DNA of 64,000 nt from Astropecten irregularis (GCA_963971285.1 OZ020258.1:10002614-10066613); one strand, 5' to 3'; shown: positions 37,501-40,395, counted from the stretch's first letter. Numbers and translations are program-made. The notes: generated by a model not told the origin, from the sequence alone.

Positions 37501-40395
37501 CGTTCAACTGAAGAAAATCTGCGAATAGTTTTCCTTTCATTTCTTGAGTATTATTCATTAGGCCTAAAAAAAAATGTTGTGTTGCCCTCAGTGAACGACC
37601 GTAAAATGCCAAAAACTTTGGGTCAGGATTTTTCTTTCTTTTTCTTTTCTCTGAGTCCTAAAGTATAAAAAATCACCATTTTTGACAGAAAATGGAAGAT
37701 TTAGCAGTAAAAAAGCATGTCTCCTCAAAACGACCCAAGACCGTTGATTTATAAGCCCTGGTGACCACACATCCTGTATTTATTCTTAAATGTTTGAAAG
37801 TCTGCCAACAAAAAACAAAAAACAAAAAAACAAACGGCCGACCGACCCAAAATTTTAATTTTTCCACTTGAGGGCAACACAACAATTTTCTTTTTTATGC
37901 CTTATTGTGGTTTTTTGAAAAAGTGGTTGACAGACTACTGCCACATCTGAGTGGTCAGCTGGAACAGAACAAAGAGCCAGTAAAATCATATTGTTTTGAG
38001 CAGATTGTGTGCTGAGATTGTGTGTTTTCTTATTATATAAAGGGAGATGAGGAGAAGGCACAGGGTAGGAACCCTATTCCCATGATGGATCGTTCCAAGT
38101 CACATGAACTGCCAACCAATCAGGTAGGTTTTAATTCACTTCATTTTAAGCCATGTATATTTATTATCAATCAACAATTATAATAAAATCAAGTAAATTA
38201 TGGATGTTTTCCAAGTGATTCAATAGGGAGCTTTAGATTGGTGTGAATGTGGACCTCGTTCACGTCGACCACAAATGCGAGAAACTATACATTGTACGTC
38301 CTCGACTCACTAATAATAATAATAATAATAATTGCATTTATATAGCGTTCTTACACATAAGAAGGGTATCACAACGCTTTATACATTATCATTATCCCTG
38401 GTCATTTGGCCCATTTGCACTTGCCCCCCCTGGAAAACCTTGTGCCCCCCCGCGTGCCCCCCATTTGAGATTTGGGTTGGTGAAAAAAAATATAATATAT
38501 AAAAAGTTTGCCCTCCAACAATTGCTAGTGCCCCCCTTGTGACCCCCTCAGACTCAAAACTCTGGTGACGCCACTGCCACTAGCCCATGGCTGCATTCGA
38601 ACCCAAAATCTGTAGATTAACCACAAGATCTTGAGTACAAAACGCCAGACCACTAGGCCACAGTACCCCACACTGGGACAACGTTGGTGACGACGTGACG
38701 CAAGCGCAAAGACTCTTCTTGACGCAATCACGTAGCCATCTCAACATGGCTCATGAAGATTGACTTCAACCCGGGTTGAAGTCAATCTCGGGGTTGACGC
38801 GGGGTTGGTGCGGGGTTGAAAATTTGCCAGTGTGAATCGCCGCCGATTTCAACCACGCATCACCCCCGCCTCAACCCCGCGTCAACCCCGAGATTTGTCC
38901 AGTGTGAAAAGGCCTTTAAAATGTAATGTGAAGAACAAAATCAGCTACACAGCACTGATATAACATTTGTTTTACTTTCTATTCATTTGAAACTTTCAAA
39001 CGTATAAATTGTTTAAATTTGAACCAGACATGTAGATTCAAACAATATTTATTTTGGTTATAACATGTTGTAGGTGTCATTTATCGTTGGCATCTGTCTT
39101 CCGTGCTACGATCTTCTGAGTCAGCTTATTCCAAATTCCCGAGCGATGTATGACGGTGCAGCGTAAGTCACACAATTCCAGCATTTTTGTTTTTGTCGTA
39201 AAGATTTATGATGTACTTTCATCAAGGTATAAAAGCAATGGGAACTAGACATTTATGTGTTTGTGAAAACAGAACATAGGTTGTGTGCTACATGTATGTC
39301 CGGTGTTTCTGTGTAGCATACACACTGTGGACTTCACGACAAAGGACGTTCACACACACACTGCCATACCCCAAGGATCATTTACCGATACGCACAGCTT
39401 TGTGGAAATGATCCTTGGGGTATGGCGGTGTGTGCGTTGTTTCATGGCATCTGACGAAACAAACCAAACGAACAAAGATAATTGACTATTGGGGTCACCA
39501 CCAACGTAGGGCTGGATGGCTCAGTTTGTAGAGCGCCTGTATGGTATTCAGGAGGTCGCCGGTTCGAATCCCGCTCCAGTCAGTTTTTTGTTGTTCACTT
39601 TTCAATGACTTTAAATTCAGTCATTTTCCCTTGTGGTTATTTGATGACAACTTTCTGATTTTGAAAAGTTTAACAAATTCAAGTATTGATGTTATCGAGA
39701 TCTAATTTCATGATTTTAATCGCCAACCTATATTTCACCAACCCACTAAATTTTGAGGCGATCGTATAATTATCGTCAAAAACAAAAAGAAATAAAAAAG
39801 AAATTTATAATGATCATATTTGGCTTTTCTAAGTGGAAGCAGAAAAGCCTTTGCTTTTGTTCTGATTTTATGTTCTAAAAACTTTGTTTTGTTTGAATTT
39901 TGTTTGCTTCTTACATGTACATTTCATCTTCCTCCTCTTGCCCTAAAGTTCCATAAACTTTGTACAATTGTTTTTCTGGCATCCACCTCGGTAACTAACT
40001 AATTTTTAGAAATATGAAATAGCCGAACCAAATGAGTCAATTGATTCAGATAAATGTTTAATTTCATCAAGATTCATATTCTTTGTTGAGAACTTCTCAG
40101 CCTATTGTTTTTTTTTTATAATTCTAGGAGGAATTTGCAGAATTGGTCAGCAATTGTAGCAAAGCAGAAAGCAGAAGATGAAGAAAATGCTAAGCAGAAA
40201 GCAGATGAGGAAGAAAATGCTAAGCAGAAAGCAGAAGAGGAAGAAAATGCTAAGCAGAAAGCAGATGGAAAGAGCCCAGGGGATAAAGACCAAGATGGAG
40301 GTACCGTGCAGGAATCTGCATCAAGTACGGAAGACAAAGACCAAGGCCCACAATCTCCAAATGAAAAGGACCAAGGGGCAAATGAATCACAGTGA
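510..40395 (+). CDS. PDE10A: PDE10A-type cyclic nucleotide phosphodiesterase, 5' partial, 21 exon positions in window
   Basis: Hydrolyses cAMP/cGMP to the 5'-monophosphate in the cytosol (family knowledge). Joining 510-674, 3622-3653, 4331-4430, 7589-7679, 8465-8529, 9380-9430, 10807-10865, 11886-11937, 13228-13370, 14129-14221, 14937-15005, 15657-15771, 16379-16518, 17058-17144, 25147-25300, 26316-26471, 26873-27045, 29406-29517 (or 31877-31988), 38043-38123, 39074-39162 and 40128-40395 gives about 764 residues with every junction AG/GT and in phase. Window residues roughly 1-168 are GAF-A, 190-345 GAF-B (NK..F..DE signature kept), 400-700 the catalytic domain: YHNWTH (His about 444), CHDLDH (483-484), TACDL (Asp 594), Gln 646 and Phe 649 of the nucleotide pocket. 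Motifs such as [19 protein letters not shown] and NPIPMMDR match PDE10A better than PDE5 or PDE11. The true N-terminus lies before the window. Confidence 0.93.
784..1365. mobile_element. Palindromic element with GATTCC-rich arms, split by a family D insert
   Basis: Left end TTAGGCTTGGGCGATTCC is mirrored by right end GGAATCAGCCAAGCCTGAA. Both arms carry degenerate GGAATCGATT repeats. A complete family D element (1133-1280) sits in the middle. Confidence 0.75.
1133..1280. mobile_element. Family D palindromic MITE, copy 1
   Basis: About 145 bp; ends ATGGGAGACTTTGGAGAAC and its inverse. The centre is an alternating CGCG/CACG-rich block. Other copies are at 16597, 21808, 22513, 28234 and 41586. 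Confidence 0.85.
1690..2110 (-). pseudogene. LINE fragment (CR1/L2-like), end of reverse transcriptase ORF
   Basis: On the minus strand, 2080 down to about 1720 reads, with a frameshift near 1945, [20 protein letters not shown], then LHWLPI, then [17 protein letters not shown] and [10 protein letters not shown]. This is the conserved C-terminal part of CR1/L2-type non-LTR retrotransposon polyproteins. It is frameshifted and 5'-truncated, hence dead. Confidence 0.85.
2325..2490. mobile_element. Family P element, copy 1
   Basis: Starts GGGCTCCGCGCTCGTGACGTC and ends near CTCGAGCATGGAGCCC. Carries TGACGTCA at 2340-2347. Other copies at 19647 and 30499. Confidence 0.8.
2664..2904. mobile_element. 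Family C palindromic MITE, copy 1
   Basis: About 240 bp with inverted ends CCAATTTCATAGAGCTGCTT and its mirror; interior contains TTTGATATTCATGGTCAG. At least seven other copies or parts lie in the window. Confidence 0.88.
3010..3095 (+). mobile_element. Family A fragment
   Basis: Matches the left end of family A (TACAGGATTGGTAACA, then CAGAAATTTTCACAAATTTACC), truncated. Confidence 0.55.
3622..3653 (+). CDS. PDE10A: PDE exon 2: 32-nt microexon in GAF-A
   Basis: Encodes [11 protein letters not shown] with the last codon split. Acceptor tatatag, donor gtaagt. Short, but its phase exactly bridges the flanking exons. Confidence 0.82.
4165..4290. mobile_element. Family L fragment
   Basis: ACACCATGTAAGAATCAT then TCGCACTTC, AAGGTCTCAACGTTTC and TAGCCTGCTC; shared with 13690-13810, 15825-15950, 19985-20505 and 23670-23770. 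Confidence 0.7.
4331..4430 (+). CDS. PDE10A: PDE exon 3: GAF-A core
   Basis: 100 nt; acceptor cattgacag, donor gtaaga. Encodes [19 protein letters not shown], the GAF strand equivalent to ITQGTTVSAYVAKSRKTL of PDE10A. Confidence 0.9.
4535..4875 (+). mobile_element. Family F MITE with expanded hexanucleotide array
   Basis: Ends GGGCGTTTATGAAACGG and CCTCCGTTTTGTAATGCCC are inverted. Interior matches other F copies (ATATAGGTTGTGGTTTTTCA, CAAACCAGAGAATCTACTTC). The left arm is stretched by the microsatellite at 4557-4676. Confidence 0.88.
4557..4676 (+). repeat. (GGCTCA)n hexanucleotide microsatellite
   Basis: About 20 units of GGCTCA with GGCTCG, GGCTTA and AGCTCA variants. The reading frames it opens on both strands (Leu-Arg or Glu-Pro dipeptides) are by-products. 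Confidence 0.95.
4921..5272 (+). mobile_element. Family A MITE
   Basis: Left AAAGGTAGTATCATACTTTG, right CAAAGTATGATATTACCTTT: terminal inverted repeats of about 25 bp. Internal palindromes around TTTTAAAAGATC are typical of the family. Confidence 0.9.
5273..5460 (+). mobile_element. Family A, second right half in tandem
   Basis: Repeats the right half of the preceding element, again ending CAAAGTATGATATTACCTTT. Looks like a local partial duplication. Confidence 0.8.
6043..6515 (+). mobile_element. Family A: short deleted copy followed by a full copy
   Basis: 6043-6172 joins the outer parts of the element without its middle; 6173-6515 is a nearly full copy ending AACCAAAGTATGATAATTACC. Confidence 0.85.
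6957..7201 (+). mobile_element. Family F copy with (GGCTCC)n start
   Basis: Begins with a short GGCTCCTGCTCC array, then the F core (GAAAATATAGGTTGTGG, ACCAGAGAATCTA) and a degenerate right end. Confidence 0.8.
7299..7477. mobile_element. Family O, C/G-run element, copy 1
   Basis: AGTGGCGTCGCCAAGG and TGGTGACGCCACTG are inverted ends. The interior has runs of G then C and TTTGAGATTTGGGTTGGTGA. Second copy at 38407-38577. Confidence 0.82.
7589..7679 (+). CDS. PDE10A: PDE exon 4: GAF-A
   Basis: 91 nt; acceptor ttgcttcag, donor gtaagc. Encodes [20 protein letters not shown], matching the SVLCLPIV strand of the GAF fold. Confidence 0.9.
7720..8217. other. Intronic stretch with GC-rich block
   Basis: Contains TTCCCATTGGACTTTTTT, CCGCGGCCACGCGG and GCGGACGGTGGAC. 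Parts resemble the outer element at 19961-20598. No coding signal. Confidence 0.5.
8218..8388 (-). mobile_element. Family E element, copy 1
   Basis: Reverse complement of 24315-24487: AATCTAAACATTATTTGTAA through TCTCCAAAAATCTCCC. Two copies only in this window. Confidence 0.8.
8465..8529 (+). CDS. PDE10A: PDE exon 5: GAF-A end
   Basis: 65 nt; acceptor tataaaag, donor gtaagc. Encodes [20 protein letters not shown]. The NK..F..DE signature is degenerate here, as it also is in GAF-A of PDE10A. Confidence 0.9.
8570..8800. mobile_element. Palindromic element shared with 24825-25060
   Basis: ACTGGTGTGTCCCCGTCCG near the left and GGCGGGCGGGGACACACC near the right are inverted. The centre has two halves of ACACCCTGCAGT type. 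Partner copy at 24825-25060. Confidence 0.75.
8984..9354 (+). mobile_element. Family A, variant with GATCTCAGGGTAAGATC centre
   Basis: Left part as in family A; the right half ends ACCAATCATG and a degenerate TACCTTT. Same variant at 22843, 45570 and 59963. Confidence 0.85.
9380..9430 (+). CDS. PDE10A: PDE exon 6: GAF-A last helix
   Basis: 51 nt, phase 0 to 0, acceptor gtgtacag, donor gtatgt. Encodes [17 protein letters not shown], like LAWASVAIHQVQ of PDE10A. Confidence 0.9.
9440..9722 (-). mobile_element. tRNA-derived SINE, second family, copy 1
   Basis: On the minus strand it has a Pol III B box in GGACCGGGTTCAAGTCC and a body running through TTTTCAGTCCCTGCCTGATT to a TAATAATAAT-type tail. 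The same element lies in + orientation at 61253-61535. Confidence 0.8.
9784..10030. mobile_element. Family C MITE, full copy
   Basis: Ends GGGGCCAATTTCATAGAGCT and inverse; interior as in the other copies. Confidence 0.88.
10159..10541. mobile_element. Family W MITE, copy 1
   Basis: About 380 bp; left AAAGGCAGCGTACAGGATTTG, right AAATCCTATATGCGCCCTTT, mutually inverted. Reverse complement of 55215-55617. Confidence 0.85.
10807..10865 (+). CDS. PDE10A: PDE exon 7: inter-GAF connecting helix
   Basis: 59 nt; acceptor atttgcag, donor gtaagt. Encodes [20 protein letters not shown], equivalent to the LNDFLLDVSK helix of PDE10A. Confidence 0.92.
11282..11516 (+). mobile_element. Family B SINE-like element with tRNA-like core, copy 1
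   Basis: 11369-11442 resembles a tRNA: A box TAGCTCAGATGGCAGAGC and B box GGTTCGAATCC. Flanks are GTGTGTGGTTTCATGGCTTC before and TTCACTTTTCAATGACTTTA after. In better copies the 7-bp acceptor stem GGCTGGA/TCCAGTC pairs, but the anticodon loop is degenerate, so it is not a functional tRNA gene. Confidence 0.82.
11517..11805 (+). mobile_element. Family B copy 2, in tandem with copy 1
   Basis: AAAAAGCCGTATCCTCTTTG and the GTTCCCAGGTTGCAGCATTG stretch precede a second tRNA-like core (A box disturbed: TAGCTCCATTAGGAGAGC). Confidence 0.8.
11886..11937 (+). CDS. PDE10A: PDE exon 8: start of GAF-B
   Basis: 52 nt; acceptor tttttcag, donor gtaggc. Encodes [17 protein letters not shown]. Confidence 0.9.
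12075..12440. mobile_element. TACTCGGACTCG-rich element with a nested insert
   Basis: Degenerate GTACTCGGACT repeats at 12080-12215 and 12390-12440 flank an unrelated insert (12217-12390) that also occurs at 58925-59085. Related to 32097-32730. Confidence 0.72.
12217..12390 (+). mobile_element. TTTCAGATTT-rich insert
   Basis: GGGATGAAATTTCTCAGATT to ATTGGTCAATCTCATCCC: inverted ends GGGATGA/TCATCCC. Nearly the same sequence recurs at 58925-59085. Confidence 0.75.
12836..13172 (+). mobile_element. Family A, left-truncated
   Basis: Lacks the first 20 or so bases, then follows the family to AAAAGTATGATATTACC. It ends only 56 bp before PDE exon 9. Confidence 0.85.
13228..13370 (+). CDS. PDE10A: PDE exon 9: GAF-B core
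   Basis: 143 nt; acceptor tatacag, donor gtacaa. Encodes [20 protein letters not shown] and [10 protein letters not shown], the nucleotide-binding half of GAF-B, which in PDE10A binds cAMP. Confidence 0.95.
13398..13680. mobile_element. Family N element, copy 1
   Basis: GCGCGGTTCTAGAGCC start, G-rich GGGGGGCTAGAAGA repeats, C-rich end CCCCCCGTGGAACTGC. Second copy 30828-31350. Confidence 0.78.
13690..13810. mobile_element. Family L fragment
   Basis: GCGAATGATATAGAAGTGCG and the GCAAACCGATCCAC end are shared with the other L copies. Confidence 0.65.
13898..14065. mobile_element. CTATAACGAAC-type element, copy 1
   Basis: GGAATGCCGCTATAACGAAC at the left and TATAGCGGCGCTCCGCTGTA at the right. 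The second copy at 30374-30727 carries a family P insert. Confidence 0.72.
14129..14221 (+). CDS. PDE10A: PDE exon 10: GAF-B, NIPDAY segment
   Basis: 93 nt; acceptor tattttag, donor gttggt (weak consensus). Encodes [20 protein letters not shown] followed by DDRFNR, a hallmark of PDE GAF domains. Confidence 0.95.
14236..14493. mobile_element. Family A right end followed by a partial family C
   Basis: 14236-14305 is the A terminus (CATGAATCTGTATTTCTTTG, AACCAAAGTATGAAACTACC); 14325-14493 is about two thirds of a C element. Confidence 0.75.
14655..14850. mobile_element. Palindromic element, single copy here
   Basis: AGAAAATTAGGGTAGCACTT at the left and AAGTGCTACCCTAATTTTCT at the right are a perfect 20-bp inverted pair. 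Confidence 0.8.
14937..15005 (+). CDS. PDE10A: PDE exon 11: GAF-B
   Basis: 69 nt; acceptor atttacag, donor gtaaat. Encodes [20 protein letters not shown]. The split Asn codon joins cleanly to the next exon. Confidence 0.92.
15071..15245 (+). repeat. (GGCTNN)n hexanucleotide microsatellite
   Basis: Blocks of GGCTCT, then GGCTAG, then GGCTAC, then mixed; about 29 units. The block structure shows stepwise spread of single-base variants. Confidence 0.95.
15247..15345 (-). mobile_element. Family B fragment
   Basis: Reverse-strand tail and B box region (GCGGGATTCAAACCGGC) of the tRNA-like SINE, fused directly to the microsatellite. Confidence 0.7.
15657..15771 (+). CDS. PDE10A: PDE exon 12: GAF-B, NKFDE motif
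   Basis: 115 nt; acceptor ctgcacag, donor gtgagt. Encodes [20 protein letters not shown]: the Asn-Lys, Phe and Asp-Glu of the GAF signature are all present, so GAF-B is probably ligand-competent (inference). Confidence 0.95.
15825..15950. mobile_element. Family L fragment
   Basis: GGTTTGCGGGAACACCATGT through CTCATCAGGAGACC. Confidence 0.7.
16029..16300. mobile_element. Family K palindrome with a nested family G element
   Basis: K: GACACGTTTCGATCCTAGCA, centre AAGGCTATAGCCTTT, then the inverse. The outer AGAGTTGG...CCAACTCT stem is interrupted by a full family G element at 16124-16265. Confidence 0.85.
16124..16265. mobile_element. Family G palindromic MITE
   Basis: About 140 bp: GGGGCCGATTTCACTA to GTGAAATGGGCCCC, internal TTGCGATCATCG palindromes. 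Other copies at 18447 and 25337. Confidence 0.85.
16379..16518 (+). CDS. PDE10A: PDE exon 13: GAF-B to catalytic linker
   Basis: 140 nt; acceptor aattctag, donor gtaggt. Encodes [20 protein letters not shown] then [10 protein letters not shown], like the LSYHSICTSEEW segment of PDE10A. Confidence 0.93.
16562..16760. mobile_element. Family D inside a remnant of the GGGTACGTTCAGA element
   Basis: 16562-16596 and 16723-16760 match the ends of the element at 19097-19480; between them lies a complete family D copy (16597-16722), almost a perfect palindrome. Confidence 0.8.
16770..16945 (-). mobile_element. Family F, reverse, partial
   Basis: Contains GAAAACCACAACCTATATTT and GCCTCCGTTTCGTAAAC. 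It lies about 110 bp before PDE exon 14. Confidence 0.82.
17058..17144 (+). CDS. PDE10A: PDE exon 14: start of catalytic domain
   Basis: 87 nt; acceptor ttcgttag, donor gtaagc. Encodes [20 protein letters not shown], equivalent to [20 protein letters not shown] of PDE10A. Confidence 0.92.
17212..17355 (+). mobile_element. Family U, copy 1
   Basis: GGCCATGGCCTTCGTTGCCC, TTCCAATGGAAGTGCCCC. Also at 50454 (+) and 51398 (reverse). Confidence 0.78.
17570..17746 (-). mobile_element. Family A, partial
   Basis: Ends GCTACCAAAGTATGATACTA. Contains the ATACCCTGTAA and CAGCATTTCAGGAGG blocks. Confidence 0.78.
18068..18362. mobile_element. CpG-rich palindromic element, single copy here
   Basis: Left GGGGTGCGTTACGCTTGCGC and right GAGCGCACGCACCCC are inverted. 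The interior has many GCGAACA/TGTGCGC motifs. Confidence 0.65.
18447..18571. mobile_element. Family G, right end truncated
   Basis: GGGGCCGATTTCACTAAAGT to GCGATGATCGCAAAGC. Confidence 0.75.
18729..18879 (+). mobile_element. Family F, left part
   Basis: GGGCGTTTACGAAACGGAGG, then the F core, cut after GAACCGCAGCCAAAAG. Confidence 0.82.
19097..19480. mobile_element. Palindromic MITE with GGGTACGTTCAGAC ends
   Basis: GGGTACGTTCAGACA and GTCTGAACGTACCC are inverted ends; inside are repeated GCTAAAACCCTG-type and CTCGGTTTTA motifs. Confidence 0.82.
19647..19802. mobile_element. Family P, copy 2
   Basis: Same as 2325-2490; TGACGTCA at 19664-19671. Confidence 0.8.
19961..20598. mobile_element. 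Three transposons nested in one another
   Basis: Outer element GTTCCCATTGGACTT...CCAATGGGAATGAAC contains a family L element (about 19985-20505, ends TGGATCGGTTTGC/GCAAACCTATCCA), which itself contains family M (20132-20466). Confidence 0.82.
20132..20466 (+). mobile_element. Family M MITE (PIF/Harbinger-like signature)
   Basis: Inverted ends with TTGTTGTGTTGCCCTCA, terminal GGCC, flanked on both sides by TTA. The reverse copy at 37561-37905 is also flanked by TTA. GGCC-type ends with a 3-bp TTA/TAA duplication are a PIF/Harbinger trait; the assignment is inference. Confidence 0.75.
20699..20840. mobile_element. Family V palindrome, copy 1
   Basis: CAGGCATGCAACTTTTCATT and AAGTTGCATGCCTGA. 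The second copy is at 43970-44112. Confidence 0.82.
21620..22010. mobile_element. AGCGCTCC-ended palindrome with nested family D
   Basis: Outer arms TAGCGCTCCGCAC and GTGTGGAGCGCTA. Two TGACGTCA sites at 21641-21648 and 21795-21802. Family D occupies 21808-21958. Confidence 0.78.
22146..22388. mobile_element. Family C, full copy
   Basis: GGGGCCAATTTCATAGAGCT to ATGAAATTGGCCCC. Confidence 0.88.
22513..22660. mobile_element. Family D, full copy
   Basis: ATGGGAGACTTTGGAGAACC to AAAAGTCTCCCATT, with the usual CGCG-rich centre. Confidence 0.88.
22666..23052. mobile_element. TCTAGAC-rich palindrome joined to a family A variant (reverse)
   Basis: 22666-22845 has several GTCTAC/GTAGAC motifs in both orientations; 22843-23052 is the left half of the family A variant in reverse, ending in TAGAAACATACC's complement. 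Confidence 0.68.
23481..23614. mobile_element. Family K, uninterrupted copy
   Basis: GTTTCGATCCTAGCAGGATC, central loop, inverse. Shows what the K element at 16029 looked like before the G insertion. Confidence 0.83.
23670..23770. mobile_element. Family L fragment
   Basis: ATATAGAAGTGCGAAAGTAT and GCAAACCGATCCACAT. Confidence 0.65.
23771..24310. other. Intronic stretch without recognised family
   Basis: A short tract at 24155-24310 (CCACACTGGACTTTTTTTGA) loosely resembles 7720-7850. Nothing else stands out. Confidence 0.45.
24315..24487 (+). mobile_element. Family E element, copy 2
   Basis: GGGAGACTTTTGGAGCGGGC through AACAATTTTTAGATT, the reverse complement of 8218-8388. Confidence 0.8.
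24825..25060. mobile_element. Palindromic element, partner of 8570-8800
   Basis: TGCGGTGTCCCCGCCCGCC and CGGGGACAGTGGACACCGC. Ends under 90 bp from PDE exon 15. Confidence 0.72.
25147..25300 (+). CDS. PDE10A: PDE exon 15: catalytic histidine motif
   Basis: 154 nt after an 8-kb repeat-filled intron; acceptor attcacag, donor gtaagc. Encodes [20 protein letters not shown] then THAFSVAH. The H-N-x-x-H pair supplies the proton-donating His and a metal ligand. Confidence 0.96.
25337..25662. mobile_element. Family G followed directly by a partial family C
   Basis: 25337-25477 runs GGGGCCGATTTCACTAACGC to AGTGAAATCTGCCCC; C begins within a few bases and lacks its right end. Confidence 0.8.
25927..26165 (-). 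mobile_element. Family B SINE, reverse
   Basis: tRNA-like core around 25993-26075 (GGGATTCAAACCAGCG, then GCTATCCAGCCC). It lies 150 bp before PDE exon 16. Confidence 0.78.
26316..26471 (+). CDS. PDE10A: PDE exon 16: HD metal-binding motif
   Basis: 156 nt, phase 0 to 0; acceptor ttgtatag, donor gtattc. Encodes [20 protein letters not shown] and [11 protein letters not shown]. The His-Asp pair of CHDLDH are metal ligands. Confidence 0.97.
26506..26727 (-). mobile_element. Family A, partial, reverse
   Basis: AAAAGGTAATATCATACTTT to TACCTTTAAAAGATC; sits between PDE exons 16 and 17. Confidence 0.82.
26873..27045 (+). CDS. PDE10A: PDE exon 17: catalytic domain helices
   Basis: 173 nt; acceptor acgggcag, donor gtggga, which is also the first base of a tandem array. 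Encodes [20 protein letters not shown] and [17 protein letters not shown], ending in QEHR with the Arg codon split. It is the shared upstream partner of both copies of the next exon. Confidence 0.96.
27046..27958 (+). repeat. 58/55-bp minisatellite, 16 units, abutting a splice donor
   Basis: Unit contains GAGTATAGAGGGAATTATAG and CAACTCACTTGGG. I count 16 occurrences of GGAATTATAG. Most units are 58 bp; a few are 55 bp (AATCAACTC in place of AATCAGCAACTC). The last six or so are nearly identical. The first unit starts at the donor of PDE exon 17. Confidence 0.95.
28234..28386. mobile_element. Family D, diverged copy
   Basis: ATGGGAGACTTTGGAGCATC to AAAAGTCTCCCATT. Confidence 0.8.
28550..28984. 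mobile_element. 435-bp palindromic element with inner inverted arms
   Basis: Outer GGGGTCGATTTCACGAAG/TGGTGAAATCGACCCC and an inner inverted pair, AAAGATTATATAGCGCTACG against CGCTATATAATCTTT. Single copy here. Confidence 0.78.
29406..29517 (+). CDS. PDE10A: PDE exon 18a: alternative catalytic exon, copy 1
   Basis: 112 nt; acceptor attttattag, donor gtatgc. Starts one base into an Arg codon and ends in phase 0. Encodes 37 residues including [20 protein letters not shown] and IFDEFYQQ. Asp of TACDL is a metal ligand; the TKPW..QQ run resembles PDE11 and PDE5 in this region. 18 of 37 residues match copy 2 at 31877-31988. Confidence 0.93.
29652..30073. mobile_element. MITE with AAGGCCTTTTCACACGACG ends
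   Basis: Left AAGGCCTTTTCACACGACG, right CGTCGTGTGAAAAGGCCTT, plus second-layer inverted AACTCTCAACCATTGAGA. Confidence 0.85.
30156..30245 (+). mobile_element. Family A left-end fragment
   Basis: AAAGGTGGTATCATACTTTG to GTATGAAGATG. Confidence 0.75.
30374..30727. mobile_element. CTATAATGAAT-type element with nested family P
   Basis: Copy 2 of the element at 13898; family P (30499-30661, TGACGTCA at 30512-30519) splits it between GGGAGCC and TTATAGCCAAATG. Confidence 0.78.
30828..31350. mobile_element. Family N, copy 2, with nested TATACTC palindrome
   Basis: Same ends as 13398-13680. An insert of about 170 bp at 30992-31165, absent from copy 1, is a palindrome with ATTCGAGCG/CGAGCGC and GGAGTATACTC repeats. 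Confidence 0.75.
31351..31876. other. Intron upstream of the second alternative exon
   Basis: No dispersed family recognised over about 500 bp, unusual in this window. Contains TAACCTCTAAC repeated near 31407-31440. Confidence 0.5.
31877..31988 (+). CDS. PDE10A: PDE exon 18b: alternative catalytic exon, copy 2
   Basis: 112 nt; acceptor ataacttcag, donor gtagaa. Same length and phases as copy 1. Encodes [20 protein letters not shown] and CFEEFYSQ. Its TACDLC matches vertebrate PDE10A, which also has Cys after TACDL. Open, with intact splice sites and conserved catalytic residues, so not an obvious pseudo-exon. Joining both copies would shift the frame. Confidence 0.9.
32097..32730. mobile_element. 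Large palindromic element of GTACTCG/GTACTTG repeats
   Basis: Ends CAGTGTTGTAGTACTCG and TCGACTACAACACTGG are inverted; both arms are degenerate GTACTYG arrays around a non-repeat centre (32320-32535). It starts 108 bp after PDE exon 18b. Confidence 0.82.
32959..33318 (-). mobile_element. Family A, reverse
   Basis: GGTAATGTCATACTTTGGTT to ATCATAGTACCTTTAA. Faces the copy at 33450. Confidence 0.85.
33450..33765 (+). mobile_element. Family A, left-truncated
   Basis: AACAGATTTACCTATAACT to CAAAGTATGATATTGCC; the tandem array starts directly after it. Confidence 0.83.
33765..36045 (+). repeat. 48-bp satellite array, about 47 units
   Basis: Unit AACATGGCTCATGGGGTGCG + TAATGGTTGGACATAGGATG + AGGTTCTC. 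Units differ by recurring variants (GTACATAGG, TGAGGTG, GTTCACGGGG). Since 48 nt is 16 codons, long open frames arise on both strands (352 and 374 residues minus, 260 and 344 plus) reading [16 protein letters not shown] or [17 protein letters not shown] see no splice or start evidence that they are genes. Confidence 0.96.
36046..37175. other. Intronic stretch, mostly unassigned
   Basis: Contains a tag of family C (36424-36452) and a tract at 36335-36400 (TAGCACAAACAATGATAGAC) that recurs at 57711-57785. No coding signal. Confidence 0.5.
37179..37412 (+). mobile_element. Family F, full copy
   Basis: GGGCGTTTACGAAACGGAGG to CCTCCGTTTTCGTAAACGCC; the best preserved copy, 234 bp. Confidence 0.9.
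37561..37905 (-). mobile_element. Family M MITE, reverse copy
   Basis: GGCCTAAAAAAAAATGTTGT to GAGGGCAACACAACAATT, flanked by TTA on both sides. Ends about 140 bp before PDE exon 19. Confidence 0.82.
38043..38123 (+). CDS. PDE10A: PDE exon 19: catalytic domain, MMDR segment
   Basis: 81 nt, phase 0 to 0; acceptor tataaag, donor gtaggt. Encodes [20 protein letters not shown] and ELPTNQ; the final Gln is the invariant purine-binding glutamine. Confidence 0.96.
38310..38670 (-). mobile_element. tRNA-derived SINE, third family, interrupted by family O
   Basis: Minus strand: A box TGGCCTAGTGG, B box GGTTCGAATGC near 38590, body, then GCTATATAAATGCAATTATT and an (ATT)n tail at 38310-38333. Family O (38407-38577) is inserted in its body. 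Confidence 0.78.
38407..38577. mobile_element. Family O, copy 2
   Basis: Shares TTTGAGATTTGGGTTGGTGA and TGGTGACGCCACTG with 7299-7477. Confidence 0.78.
38760..38930. mobile_element. GGGGTTGA-rich palindrome
   Basis: GATTGACTTCAACCCGGGTTGAAGTCAATC is a perfect hairpin at its left; interior alternates GGGGTTG and CAACCCC; ends GTGTGAAAAGGCCTTT. Related in style to 42955-43284. Confidence 0.65.
39074..39162 (+). CDS. PDE10A: PDE exon 20: catalytic domain end
   Basis: 89 nt; acceptor tgttgtag, donor gtaagt. Encodes [20 protein letters not shown]; the Phe clamps the nucleotide base in PDEs. Confidence 0.95.
39370..39650 (+). mobile_element. Family B SINE-like element
   Basis: tRNA-like core 39509-39582: A box TGGCTCAGTTTGTAGAGC, B box GGTTCGAATCC. 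The leading part carries an inverted GATCCTTGGGGTATGGC pair (39370 and 39410). Confidence 0.85.
40128..40395 (+). CDS. PDE10A: PDE exon 21: last helix, repeat tail and stop
   Basis: Acceptor aattctag; stop TGA at 40393-40395. Encodes [20 protein letters not shown], then about three and a half copies of a 10-residue unit ([10 protein letters not shown] type) and a hydrophilic tail ending in GANESQ. The charged tail is longer than that of human PDE10A and probably forms a helix or disordered extension. Confidence 0.93.
40158..40268 (+). repeat. 30-bp coding tandem repeat in the PDE tail
   Basis: Unit is 30 nt (10 codons), about 3.5 copies of AATGCTAAGCAGAAAGCAGA plus GAAGAA-like spacer. In-frame length makes copy-number change tolerable. 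Confidence 0.9.
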
